NCBI GenBank assembly: GCA_964398805.1
Contig: CAYNNI010000029.1
Span: 1 to 18,474, forward strand
Direction of reading: 5' to 3'
Length of the DNA stretch: 18,474 nt
Source of the DNA: CAISDH01 sp964398805
GTDB lineage: Archaea > Micrarchaeota > Micrarchaeia > Micrarchaeales > Micrarchaeaceae
Shown: piece by piece, positions 6,905 to 14,317 of the stretch
How positions within the stretch are numbered: the stretch's first letter is position 1
How the letters are laid out: each line of letters starts with the position of its first letter
Translations under genes and position numbers: made by a program
The notes under the pieces: generated by a model
Databases searched by the model: none
What the model was told of the DNA's origin: nothing
The model's input: the letters and a program-made list of their open reading frames with translations, nothing else

Positions 6905-7975
6905 ATGGCAGGATACAGGGACGCCAGGCTCTACGCTTATTCTAACGCGAGAGTAAAGGCGATGGAGTCCGAGCTCATCCCTAGAAGCACGATGGACGAG
7001 CTCTCCAAGATGGAGAGCGTCGAGCCGATACTGGTAAGGCTGCTCCAGACGAGCTACAAGAGGAGCATAGAGGAGTACGGCGGCGCGCAGATAAGGACCG
7101 ACCTGGTGGACTTCGCGCTCAGCAGCGAGCTCGCGAAGAGCGCGAGCAGGCTGGAGAAGACAGCCCCCGGCTCGAAGCGCGACCTGATATTGCTGTTCAC
7201 GATCAAGTTCGACATAGATAACATCAAGCTCATGCTCGACGCGAAGGCGAGGAACCGGAGCTACGAGGAGATAGAGCACTACCTCGTCGAGACGAGGCGC
7301 ATGAGCAAGGCCCTGATGCGCGAGCTGTTCTCGGAGCAGAGCGTTGAGGAGCTCGGCGCGCAGATAATGCACAGGCTGCCGTTCAAGGAGGCGCTGGAGC
7401 ACGCGATGGAGACCTACAAGAAGACGAAGAACGTGCTCGACGCAGAGAACCTGATCGACAAGCACTTCTACGAGGCGCTGGCAGGCGCGGTGAAGCTGAA
7501 AGGCCTCCTCAAGACCAGCAAGCAGGCGTCGATGCTGGTCAAGCAGGAGATAGAGATGAGGAACGTGCTGGCGCTGCTCAGGGCCGCGCGGTACGAGCTC
7601 ACGGAGCAGGAGCTCTCCGAGATGCTCATAGACAACGGCACCACCCCGGCCAAGGACCTGCTCGCCCTGTTCGGGCGCGCGAAGGACGTGGAGGGCGTTG
7701 TCGCAGGAATAAAGAGCTTCGACCTGAAGGCCGCGCTGCGGCTCTACCAGCAGAGCAAGAACACGCAGATGCTGCGCTTCGAGATCGCGATGCGCAACTC
7801 GCTGTTCAGCACCGCGCTTCACCTGCTCAGGTACAGCGTGCTCTCGTTCGGCACGCTGGTGGGATACGCTTACATCAAGGAGATGGAGGTCTTCGCGCTC
7901 AGGACGCTCGTGAAGGCGAGGCAGCACGGGCTGTCGAGCGACGAGGCGAAGGAGCTGATAGCATGGAACAAGTGA
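6905..7975 (+). CDS. atpC: A-type ATP synthase subunit C (rotor-ring adaptor)
   Basis: A 356-residue, mostly helical soluble protein of the V-ATPase C/AC39 (V-type subunit d) family. It sits as a funnel on the K ring and links it to the central shaft (D and F). The N-terminal YAYSNARVKAMESELI is the typical opening of the family, and the C-terminal SFGTLVGYAYIKEMEVFAL continuing into a GLSSDEAKELI end is the usual KE-E-L-R helical repeat; Thermus and methanogen homologues are similar in length. The ATG follows the subunit E stop by 3 bases without a strong binding site, suggesting translational coupling. The 3' end overlaps the start of subunit F by 13 bases. Confidence 0.93.
   Translation: MAGYRDARLYAYSNARVKAMESELIPRSTMDELSKMESVEPILVRLLQTSYKRSIEEYGGAQIRTDLVDFALSSELAKSASRLEKTAPGSKRDLILLFTIKFDIDNIKLMLDAKARNRSYEEIEHYLVETRRMSKALMRELFSEQSVEELGAQIMHRLPFKEALEHAMETYKKTKNVLDAENLIDKHFYEALAGAVKLKGLLKTSKQASMLVKQEIEMRNVLALLRAARYELTEQELSEMLIDNGTTPAKDLLALFGRAKDVEGVVAGIKSFDLKAALRLYQQSKNTQMLRFEIAMRNSLFSTALHLLRYSVLSFGTLVGYAYIKEMEVFALRTLVKARQHGLSSDEAKELIAWNK
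7949..7954 (+). promoter_or_regulatory. Ribosome binding site for subunit F
   Basis: AAGGAG lies 8 bases before ATG 7963 within the end of the subunit C gene and supports that overlapping start. Confidence 0.5.
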
Positions 7976-8295
7976 GCAGCAAGAAGATAGCCGTGGTCGG
8001 CGAGGCCCTGCTCAGCACGGGCTTCGCGCTCTCCGGCGTTAAGAGCAGCCACAGGGCCGTTACCGGGGAGGAGGCGGAAGCAGCAATAAGCGCGCTTCTC
8101 GAGGACAAGGAGATAGGCATAGTGATCATAGCGGAGAAGCTGCTGGGGAAGATAACCGACAGGAAGATACAGTACGCGATAGACTCGAGCATAATGCCGA
8201 TGTTCGTGCCGGTGCCGTCATACAAGGAGGGCGTGCACGAGGACGTGCTCAGGAATCTCATAATTAGAGCGATAGGAATCGATATATCTAGGTGA
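7963..8295 (+). CDS. atpF: A-type ATP synthase subunit F
   Basis: A 110-residue protein with the small alpha/beta fold pattern of V/A-type subunit F: KKIAVVGEALLSTGFALSGV (first strand and helix), then EIGIVIIAEKLL, then MPMFVPVPSY. The last is typical of the family just before the C-terminal helix. F binds the central shaft beside D and affects coupling in the rotor. Length is close to the usual 100-110 residues. The ATG overlaps the end of subunit C by 13 bases and the stop TGA lies within the ribosome binding site of subunit A, so C, F and A are tightly coupled. Confidence 0.92.
   Translation: MEQVSSKKIAVVGEALLSTGFALSGVKSSHRAVTGEEAEAAISALLEDKEIGIVIIAEKLLGKITDRKIQYAIDSSIMPMFVPVPSYKEGVHEDVLRNLIIRAIGIDISR
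8291..8295 (+). promoter_or_regulatory. Ribosome binding site for the subunit A TTG start
   Basis: GGTGA lies 4 bases before TTG 8300 and contains the stop codon of subunit F. The ATG at 8295 is out of frame and meets a stop after five codons, so TTG 8300 is the best start. Spacing is the same as at the TTG of subunit K. Confidence 0.65.
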
Positions 8296-8299
8296 TGTT

Positions 8300-10063
8300 T
8301 TGGGACACGTGAGTAGAATAGCGGGACCCCTGGTTGTGGCCGGAGACATGCACGGAAGCAGCATGTACGACGTTGTGCGCGTTGGCAAGGACAGGCTGAT
8401 CGGCGAGATAATACAGCTCAAGGCCGACACCGCGACGATACAGGTCTACGAGGACACGAGCGGCATAAGGCCTGGCGACCCGGTGGCGAGCGAGGGCAGG
8501 CAGCTCTCGGTCGAGCTCGCGCCCGGGCTCCTGACCTCGGTGTACGACGGCGTGCAGAGGCCCCTCGACGTGATAAAGTCCAAGACCGGCACATTCCTGA
8601 GGAGGGGCGTCGACGCGCCGGCGGTGGACAGGGAGAAGCGCTGGAAGTTCATCGTGGACAAGGGCATCAGGAAGGGCATGCACGTCAGCGAGGGCATGAT
8701 ACTCGGCTACGTGCAGGAGATGCCGCTCGTCAAGCACTACATAATGGTCCCAAGCGGCATGGGCGGCGAGCTCGCCGAGATAAAGGAGGGCGAGCACAAG
8801 GTCACGGACAGGATAGCCACGATCAAGACCAAGAAGGGCGAGGCGGAGCTCACCATGATACAGAGAAGGACAGTCAGGATGGCGTCGCCCTACAAGGAGA
8901 AGATAGCCGGCGCTGTGCCTCTGGTCACAGGCCAGCGCGTCATCGACACGCTGTTCCCGATAATCAAGGGCGGCGCCGCGGCAATACCCGGTCCGTTCGG
9001 AAGCGGGAAAACAGTCACGCTGCACAGCATAGCGAAGTACGCGGACAGCGACATCATAGTGTACATAGGCTGCGGAGAGCGCGGAAACGAGATGGCGGAC
9101 GTGCTCACCGAGTTCCCCGAGCTCAAGGACCCGAGGAACGACAGGCCGCTCATGGAGAGGATGGTGCTGGTCGCTAACACGAGCAATATGCCAGTGGCCG
9201 CGAGAGAGGCGAGCATCTACACAGGCATAACGATAGCCGAATACTTCCGGGACATGGGCTACGACGTGGCGCTCATGGCAGACTCAACCTCAAGATGGGC
9301 GGAGTCCATGAGGGAGATATCTGCCAGGCTGGAGGAGATGCCGGGCGAGGAAGGCTACCCGACCTATCTTTCGAAGAGGCTTGCGGAGTTCTACGAGCGC
9401 GCGGGCAGGGTCACGACTATCGGAGGCAGGACAGGCTCGGTAAGTGTCGTGGGCGCGGTGTCTCCGCAGGGCGGGGACATATCCGAGCCGGTATCGCAGG
9501 CCACGCTGAGAGTGGTGAAGGTCTACTGGGCGCTCGAGACGGCGCTCGCGAGGGCGAGCCACTTCCCTGCGATACAGTGGCTCACGAGCTACTCCAGGTA
9601 CAAGGGCGTGCTCGACGAATGGTATGCAGCCAATGTAGGGGAAGGCTTCACCGCTGCGCGGGACGAGACCATGAGGATACTGCAGCGCGAATCCGAGCTC
9701 AAGGACATAGTGCAGCTCGTCGGGGAGGACGCGCTGCCGGACAGCGAGAAGCTGGTGCTCGACATCGGCGGGATAATCAAGGAGTACTTCCTGAGGCAGA
9801 GCGCTTTCGACCCGGCCGATGCGTTTTCCAGCATGAAGAAGCAGTACCTTATGCTGGACACGATACTCGACTTCTCCAAGAAGACCACCGCCGCGCTCGA
9901 GAAGGGCGTCAGGGTGGACAGCATAATGTCCATAAAGTCGAGGGCGAGGATCGCGAGGATGAAGGAGGTGCCCGACAAGGACGTGGAGAAGGAAGCGGGC
10001 GAGATAAAGAGGGGCGTCGGCGAGGAGCTCGACGCGCTGGTGAAGAAAGAGGCGTTGGTATGA
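8300..10063 (+). CDS. atpA: A-type ATP synthase catalytic subunit A
   Basis: A 587-residue catalytic subunit, usual length and without an intein. The N-terminal barrel starts VSRIAGPLVVAGDM and continues with MYDVVRVG and IGEIIQL. The Walker A loop GPFGSGKT is at 231-238, GCGERGNEM at 258-265 holds the catalytic glutamate region, and LMADSTSRWAES carries the Walker B strand and its following loop. The 'non-homologous region' insert typical of A/B-type catalytic subunits is present between the barrel and the P-loop. Three A and three B subunits make the head that interconverts ATP with ADP and phosphate. The start is TTG, supported by GGTGA 4 bases upstream; a GTG three codons later would remove part of the first strand. 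The stop TGA overlaps the ATG of subunit B. Confidence 0.97.
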   Translation: MGHVSRIAGPLVVAGDMHGSSMYDVVRVGKDRLIGEIIQLKADTATIQVYEDTSGIRPGDPVASEGRQLSVELAPGLLTSVYDGVQRPLDVIKSKTGTFLRRGVDAPAVDREKRWKFIVDKGIRKGMHVSEGMILGYVQEMPLVKHYIMVPSGMGGELAEIKEGEHKVTDRIATIKTKKGEAELTMIQRRTVRMASPYKEKIAGAVPLVTGQRVIDTLFPIIKGGAAAIPGPFGSGKTVTLHSIAKYADSDIIVYIGCGERGNEMADVLTEFPELKDPRNDRPLMERMVLVANTSNMPVAAREASIYTGITIAEYFRDMGYDVALMADSTSRWAESMREISARLEEMPGEEGYPTYLSKRLAEFYERAGRVTTIGGRTGSVSVVGAVSPQGGDISEPVSQATLRVVKVYWALETALARASHFPAIQWLTSYSRYKGVLDEWYAANVGEGFTAARDETMRILQRESELKDIVQLVGEDALPDSEKLVLDIGGIIKEYFLRQSAFDPADAFSSMKKQYLMLDTILDFSKKTTAALEKGVRVDSIMSIKSRARIARMKEVPDKDVEKEAGEIKRGVGEELDALVKKEALV

Positions 10064-11442
10064 AGTTTGAGGTAGAATACAAAACGATAAGCGGCATACA
10101 GGGCCCGCTGGTGGTCGTAGACAAGGTAAGCAATGCGGCGTACAACGAGATAGTGCGCATCAACACGCAGGACGGCAGGACCCTGCTCGGGCAGGTGCTC
10201 GAGAGCAGCCAGGGCAGGGCGATAGTGCAGGTCTTCGGCTCCACCGAGGGCCTCAGCATAGCCAACGCCTCGGTCAGCTTCCTTGGCGAGACGCTGCACG
10301 TCGGCGTGTCCGAGGACATGCTCGGAAGGGTGCTGGACGGGAAGGGCAAGCCGAGGGACATGCAGGCGGAGATAATCCCGGAGGAGAAGCGCGACGTCAA
10401 CGGCGAGCCCATGAACCCTACCGCAAGGGCGAAGCCCTCGGACTTCATCCAGACCGGGATATCCTCGATAGACGGCCTGTACACGCTCGTGAAGGGGCAG
10501 AAGCTGCCCATCTTCTCCGGCGCGGGGCTCGACCACAACGAGCTGGCGGCGCAGATAACCAGGCAGGCGAAGGTCAAGAACAAGAGCGAGGAGTTCGTGG
10601 TCGTGTTCGCGGGCATAGGCATCCTGCAGGAGGACGCGAGATTCTTCCTGAAGGACTTCGAGCGCACAGGCGCGCTCAAGAGGACGGTCGCGTTCATCAA
10701 CCTCGCGAGCGACCCCAGCGTCGAGAGGATCATGACGCCGAGGCTCGCGCTCACCACTGCGGAGTTCCTGGCGTTCGAGAAGCACATGCACGTGCTCGTG
10801 ATACTCACGGACATGACGATGTACGCGGAGGCGCTGCGCGAGCTCTCAAGCGCAAGGGAGGAGGTGCCCGGAAGGAGGGGCTACCCTGGCTACATGTACA
10901 CGGACTTCGCAAGCATCTACGAGCGCGCGGGCGTAGTCGCGGGCAAGAAGGGCAGCATCACGCAGTTCCCCATACTCACGATGCCGGCAGACGACGTGAC
11001 GCACCCGATACCCGACCTCACGGGCTACATAACCGAGGGGCAGATGTTCCTCAGCAGGGAGCTCGCGAACAAGGGCATATACCCGCCGATAACTCCGACG
11101 GGCTCGCTCTCGAGGCTTATGAACGACGGCATAGGCGCGGGCAAGACGAGGGAGGACCACAGGGGCCTCGCCGACCAGCTCACGGGCGCGTACTCCCGCG
11201 CGTTCGAGGTCAGGAACCTCAGCGCGATAGTGGGCGCAGAGGCGCTCGGCGTGAACGACAAGCGCTCGCTGAAGTTCGGCGACGAGTTCGAGAGGCGGTT
11301 CATGAGCCAGGGCAGGTTCGAGGACAGGGACATGGAGAAGACCCTGGACATCGGCTGGGACCTCATATCGATGTTCGACAAGGAGGACCTCACCAGGATA
11401 AAGAGGGACTACATAGAGAAGTACTACAAGCAGAAGCGGTAG
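10060..11442 (+). CDS. atpB: A-type ATP synthase regulatory subunit B
   Basis: A 460-residue non-catalytic subunit that alternates with A in the head. It begins with the barrel EYKTISGIQGPLVVVDKV and has IPEEKRDVNGEPMNPTARA and LPIFSGAGLDHNELAAQI, where the P-loop lysine is replaced as is normal in B subunits. ITPTGSLSRLMNDGIGAGKTREDH is the typical B-subunit block with the arginine acting at the A/B interface. Length matches archaeal B subunits. The open frame extends hundreds of bases upstream within gene A, but ATG 10060, in a four-base ATGA overlap with the stop of A, gives the standard N-terminus. Confidence 0.97.
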   Translation: MKFEVEYKTISGIQGPLVVVDKVSNAAYNEIVRINTQDGRTLLGQVLESSQGRAIVQVFGSTEGLSIANASVSFLGETLHVGVSEDMLGRVLDGKGKPRDMQAEIIPEEKRDVNGEPMNPTARAKPSDFIQTGISSIDGLYTLVKGQKLPIFSGAGLDHNELAAQITRQAKVKNKSEEFVVVFAGIGILQEDARFFLKDFERTGALKRTVAFINLASDPSVERIMTPRLALTTAEFLAFEKHMHVLVILTDMTMYAEALRELSSAREEVPGRRGYPGYMYTDFASIYERAGVVAGKKGSITQFPILTMPADDVTHPIPDLTGYITEGQMFLSRELANKGIYPPITPTGSLSRLMNDGIGAGKTREDHRGLADQLTGAYSRAFEVRNLSAIVGAEALGVNDKRSLKFGDEFERRFMSQGRFEDRDMEKTLDIGWDLISMFDKEDLTRIKRDYIEKYYKQKR

Positions 11443-11447
11443 ATCGA

Positions 11448-12080
11448 ATGGCCGTCAACCCAACGCGCGCGAACCTCATAGGCACCAAGAGGGGCATACT
11501 CGCTGCCACGAAGGGCCACGACCTGCTCACTGGCAAGCAGCAGGTGCTTGTCCGCGAGTTCCTGAAGCTGCTCAAGGAGTCGTCAAGGGGCAGGGAGCAG
11601 ATGCAGGAGGTGCTGCAGAGCGCGTACAAGGCGCTGGCGATAGGCATAGCCTACGTGGGCGACCTCGAGCTTGAGCGGATAGCGCGGGAGGTGAAGGAGC
11701 CCGAACCGGTGAGGATCAAGCAGCGCAACATCATGGGCGTCGGGATACCCGAGATAACGTACAGCAGGATCTACACCAGGCTCCAGGAGCGCGGATACGG
11801 CGTGATGTCCACGAGCATGGCGGCGGATGACGCTCACGACTCGTTCGTGCAGGCGCTGGACGCGATAATAGACGTCGCCAAGAGGGAACAGGGACTGAAG
11901 AGGCTGGTGCTCGCGATAGAGAAGGTCAAGCGCCAGGTCAACGCGCTGAAGTACATACGCATTCCAGGGCTCCAGAGCCAGGCGAAGTACATCACGATGC
12001 GACTGGAGGAGATAGACAGGGACATGTTCTCCGAGCTGAAGCACGTGAAGCGCAGGCTCAAGAGGGCAGAAGCCGAGTAG
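11448..12080 (+). CDS. atpD: A-type ATP synthase subunit D (central shaft)
   Basis: A 210-residue protein forming the long antiparallel coiled coil that turns inside the A3B3 head. The N-terminal NPTRANLIGTKRGILAATKG and the C-terminal KRQVNALKYIRIPGL (161-175) plus YITMRLEEIDRDMF (181-194) are the two conserved blocks of the V/A-type D family. Length is usual. The ATG is 5 bases after the stop of subunit B. It is the last gene of the operon; its TAG directly abuts the TAG of the convergent nucleotidyltransferase gene, with no intergenic base and no visible terminator, so ATPase transcripts probably run into the opposite gene. Confidence 0.95.
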   Translation: MAVNPTRANLIGTKRGILAATKGHDLLTGKQQVLVREFLKLLKESSRGREQMQEVLQSAYKALAIGIAYVGDLELERIAREVKEPEPVRIKQRNIMGVGIPEITYSRIYTRLQERGYGVMSTSMAADDAHDSFVQALDAIIDVAKREQGLKRLVLAIEKVKRQVNALKYIRIPGLQSQAKYITMRLEEIDRDMFSELKHVKRRLKRAEAE

Positions 12081-12830
12081 CTACCTCTGCCTCGCATTGT
12101 ACTGGTCGAACACCTTCTTGTACGTGTCCAGCGTTCCTATGTCGTACCACGCGCCCTTGTGCACGTAGCACGCCACTTCTGTGCGGCGCATGAGCCACGC
12201 TATGAAGTAGCCCATCGAGTCGTGGTCGCCCACCTCGCCCAGGTACTCCCTGAACAGGCCGAGCGACTCCCGGGGTATGAGATATATCCCGGTGCTGACC
12301 AGCGTGGACCTGGGCTCCGGAGGCTTCTCCGTGAAGCCCACGATCCTGCCTTCCGAGATCTCGACAACGCCGAACTTCCTCGCCTCGTCGACCGAGCCGA
12401 CATCGTAGAGCACGACCGTCGGCTTCCTGTTCTTGTTGAAATGCTCCACGACCTCCCGCATCGTGAGGTCGTACACGTTGTCGCCCGCTATGATCACGAG
12501 ATCGGTGTCGATCCTGGCCTTCTCTATGTCGTAGGCTATGCCGCGTATCTGGCCCATCTTATCGGCGTCGCTCATGCCCTTCTCTACCACGAGCTTTATC
12601 TTTATTCCGGGCGCGTTCACCCGGCTCCTTATCCAGTACCTGAACTGCTGGGAGAACTTCTCGTTCGTGGACAGCACCATCCGGTTTATCCCGGAGCCTA
12701 TGAGGTCCTCGACTATATACTCCACTATCGGCTTGCCCGCTATGCCCATCGGAAGCAGCGGCTTCGGCACGAAGTACGTGACCGGCGCTAGCCGCGTAGC
12801 GAAGCCTCCGCACAGTATCAATGCTTTCAT
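12081..12830 (-). CDS. NDP-sugar pyrophosphorylase-like nucleotidyltransferase
   Basis: A 249-residue single-domain sugar-phosphate nucleotidyltransferase (RmlA/GlmU-N/COG1208 class), which joins a sugar 1-phosphate to an NTP to make an activated sugar. Visible motifs are LCGGFATRL (6-14) with PK at 22-23, GDN at 116-118 for metal and nucleotide binding, FTEKP at 166-170, STGIYLIP near 180-186 and WYDIGT at 228-233. There is no left-handed beta-helix domain, so an acetyltransferase role is unlikely. Sugar and nucleotide specificity are not predictable. An in-frame ATG nine codons upstream (12857) lacks a binding site, while ATG 12830 has GGGTGA 5 bases before it and starts right at the first beta strand. 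The gene has its own TATA box and a leader of about 70 bases with a hairpin. The 3' end abuts the ATPase operon. Confidence 0.88.
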   Translation of the reverse strand: MKALILCGGFATRLAPVTYFVPKPLLPMGIAGKPIVEYIVEDLIGSGINRMVLSTNEKFSQQFRYWIRSRVNAPGIKIKLVVEKGMSDADKMGQIRGIAYDIEKARIDTDLVIIAGDNVYDLTMREVVEHFNKNRKPTVVLYDVGSVDEARKFGVVEISEGRIVGFTEKPPEPRSTLVSTGIYLIPRESLGLFREYLGEVGDHDSMGYFIAWLMRRTEVACYVHKGAWYDIGTLDTYKKVFDQYNARQR

Positions 12831-12835
12831 GCTTT

Positions 12836-12841
12836 TCACCC
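12836..12841 (-). promoter_or_regulatory. Ribosome binding site for the nucleotidyltransferase
   Basis: The minus strand reads GGGTGA, 5 bases before the ATG at 12830. It decides between that ATG and an in-frame one at 12857. Confidence 0.65.
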
Positions 12842-12870
12842 GTGGGATTTCAGGCATGGTTCGTCATCCG

Positions 12871-12895
12871 CACGGCCCCCGGATTCAAGACCGTG
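12871..12895 (-). promoter_or_regulatory. Hairpin in the nucleotidyltransferase leader
   Basis: In minus-strand RNA a 7-bp stem (CACGGUC with GGCCGUG) closes an 11-nt loop. One pair is G-U in the minus-strand RNA but would be C-A in plus-strand RNA, so pairing is complete only in the mRNA direction. It lies between the predicted transcription start (~12903) and the start codon. It matches no riboswitch I recognise. Confidence 0.35.
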
Positions 12896-12925
12896 TCCTG
12901 GTCAGTATAGAGAGCGCAGATACTG

Positions 12926-12933
12926 CTTTTATA
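12926..12933 (-). promoter_or_regulatory. TATA box for the nucleotidyltransferase gene
   Basis: The minus strand reads TATAAAAG, centred about 100 bases before the ATG at 12830, predicting transcription from about 12903 and a leader of roughly 70 bases. Leaders of this length are unlike the near-leaderless starts elsewhere in the window. On the plus strand the same bases read cttttata, so opposite use is possible. Confidence 0.55.
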
Positions 12934-12969
12934 CCTTATGGACGCATGCGCGTCGCGCCGCTTTGCTTG

Positions 12970-14310
12970 TTAAAGCTGGCGCAAAGCGTCTATCGGCTCC
13001 ATCCTGCTTGCCCTCCATGCGGGGTAGAGCCCGGCTGCGATGCTGACCAGCACCGCTATCAGCAGCGCCGCGGCTATCGTGGTCAGCGGGAACGCGGGCG
13101 AGAAGGATATGCCGGAAGACGCCCCGGATGAGGAGGCGGTGCGGAACGCCACCGCGCCCGGCCGTGCGCCGGACAGCGCTGCGCCTGATCTGGAAAATCC
13201 GCTGTTGCCTCCGGAGCCTCCTGACGGGGCGCCCGAGACCGCGGCGCCGCCCGGCGATGCAGCGCCGCTTGCGCCGCTCCTGAATACGGCCGCAAGGGAG
13301 TACGATGCAGCGGCTCCCACAGCTATGCCGGCCACGCCGCCGAGCGTGCCGATAATCAGCGCCTGCAGCAGGAAGATGAGCATCACGTGCCTGTTCTTGA
13401 ATCCTATTGACTTCATTATGCCGATTTCGCGCGTCCTCTCCAGCACGGCCATGAGCATTATGTTCATTATGCCGATCGCGGCGACGAGGAGCGACACGCC
13501 GGCGATGACAGCGAACAGCAGCGTTATCGAGCCTATCACGGAAGATACCGTTGAGGTGAGCTGCGACGTCGTGATGACGCGGGCGCCGCTCCCGTAGATT
13601 GTCGTTATCAGCGATGACGTCGCATTCACGCTGCTGGTGTTGGTCGCGAGCACAAGCATCTCGCTGAACGACGACCTGTGGAGCAGCACCTCTGCGGCCT
13701 GCAGCGGAACGAACACGCCGGTGTCAACCGGAATGAGCAGCCCGCCGACAGCAGGAAGTATGCCGAGTATCGGCACAGTTACGGTGCCGGCGCTCCTGCC
13801 GCCGAGCCTGAGCGTGGCGCTCTGGCCCACCGTTATCGCCTGCGCGCCTGCGGCGGAAGAAGGAAACGCCACGCTGCGCCCAATCACAGCCTCGGGGGCT
13901 ATCGTGTCCTGGTAGAGCTCGCCCTGGTAGAGTGTGACGTTGCTTCCGATGACGTGCCGTATGCCCCCGGCGCTCACGCCCACCACGGTCACTGAGATGT
14001 TCTGGTTTCCGGCATAGAGCACCGCGCTGCCGGTGAGCAACGGGGTGGCGCTGGTCACGTTAGGCAGCGCCGCGATCCTGTCGACATCCGCCGGAGTGAA
14101 CCCCGCGCCTCCTGAGCTCGTGACTATTATGGCCGTGGGGCCGAGGGACTCCAGCTGGGACGTAACGCTCCTGTTTATGCCGGCGGTGATCGAGGTCAGC
14201 GCGACTATCGCCGCTACGCCTATCACCACCATGACTATCGTAAGAGACGTCCTTACCTTCTTCTCGCTCAGGTCCCTGTAGCTGAGCCAGAAGATGTCCT
14301 TCAGGTCCAT
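12970..14310 (-). CDS. ABC transporter permease, MacB/FtsX type
   Basis: A 446-residue permease with the MacB layout. An N-terminal cytoplasmic stretch (MDLKDIFWLSYRDLSEKKVR) leads to TM1 (about 22-42), a large extracytoplasmic MacB-PCD-like domain (about 45-255), TM2 (260-290), TM3 (308-340) and TM4 (408-428). The FtsX signature ERTREIGIMKSIGFKNRHVM (291-310) lies between TM2 and TM3, and YPAWRASRMEPIDALR (429-444) closes the protein. The family uses ATP-driven mechanical motion to move lipids, peptides or proteins, or to signal across the membrane. Odd: residues 344-407, between TM3 and TM4, are an insert made mostly of Gly, Ser and Ala. Six N-glycosylation sequons all lie in the outer domain. 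The frame is open 25 codons upstream into the previous gene, but ATG 14310, 8 bases after that gene's stop, gives the usual N-terminus. Confidence 0.9.
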   Translation of the reverse strand: MDLKDIFWLSYRDLSEKKVRTSLTIVMVVIGVAAIVALTSITAGINRSVTSQLESLGPTAIIVTSSGGAGFTPADVDRIAALPNVTSATPLLTGSAVLYAGNQNISVTVVGVSAGGIRHVIGSNVTLYQGELYQDTIAPEAVIGRSVAFPSSAAGAQAITVGQSATLRLGGRSAGTVTVPILGILPAVGGLLIPVDTGVFVPLQAAEVLLHRSSFSEMLVLATNTSSVNATSSLITTIYGSGARVITTSQLTSTVSSVIGSITLLFAVIAGVSLLVAAIGIMNIMLMAVLERTREIGIMKSIGFKNRHVMLIFLLQALIIGTLGGVAGIAVGAAASYSLAAVFRSGASGAASPGGAAVSGAPSGGSGGNSGFSRSGAALSGARPGAVAFRTASSSGASSGISFSPAFPLTTIAAALLIAVLVSIAAGLYPAWRASRMEPIDALRQL

Positions 14311-14317
14311 GGAAGCA

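Noticed and set aside
6515..7927. Antisense open frame of 470 codons opposite ATPase subunits E and C
   Set aside because: It mirrors two well-supported genes, has a Leu/Arg/His-rich shadow composition and no recognisable motif.
9295..10059. Long upstream extension of the subunit B reading frame inside subunit A
   Set aside because: The extension translates to Gly/Arg/His-rich sequence without homology features, while ATG 10060 gives the standard subunit B N-terminus in an ATGA overlap.
12836..12870. Possible C/D box small RNA (GATGACG followed by CTGA)
   Set aside because: The C box does not match RUGAUGA, and no convincing second C'/D pair is present at the correct spacing.
12841..12903. 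Possible tRNA or tRNA fragment in the gap upstream of the nucleotidyltransferase
   Set aside because: Pieces such as TTGAATCC look like a T arm, but the T-loop consensus TTCRA is absent and no acceptor or anticodon arms can be formed; only a single hairpin is supported.
13090..13281. Low-complexity stretch of the permease gene as a DNA tandem repeat or CRISPR-like array
   Set aside because: The bases are GC-rich and biased but there is no regular repeat unit or spacer; the pattern is at the protein level (Gly/Ser/Ala).
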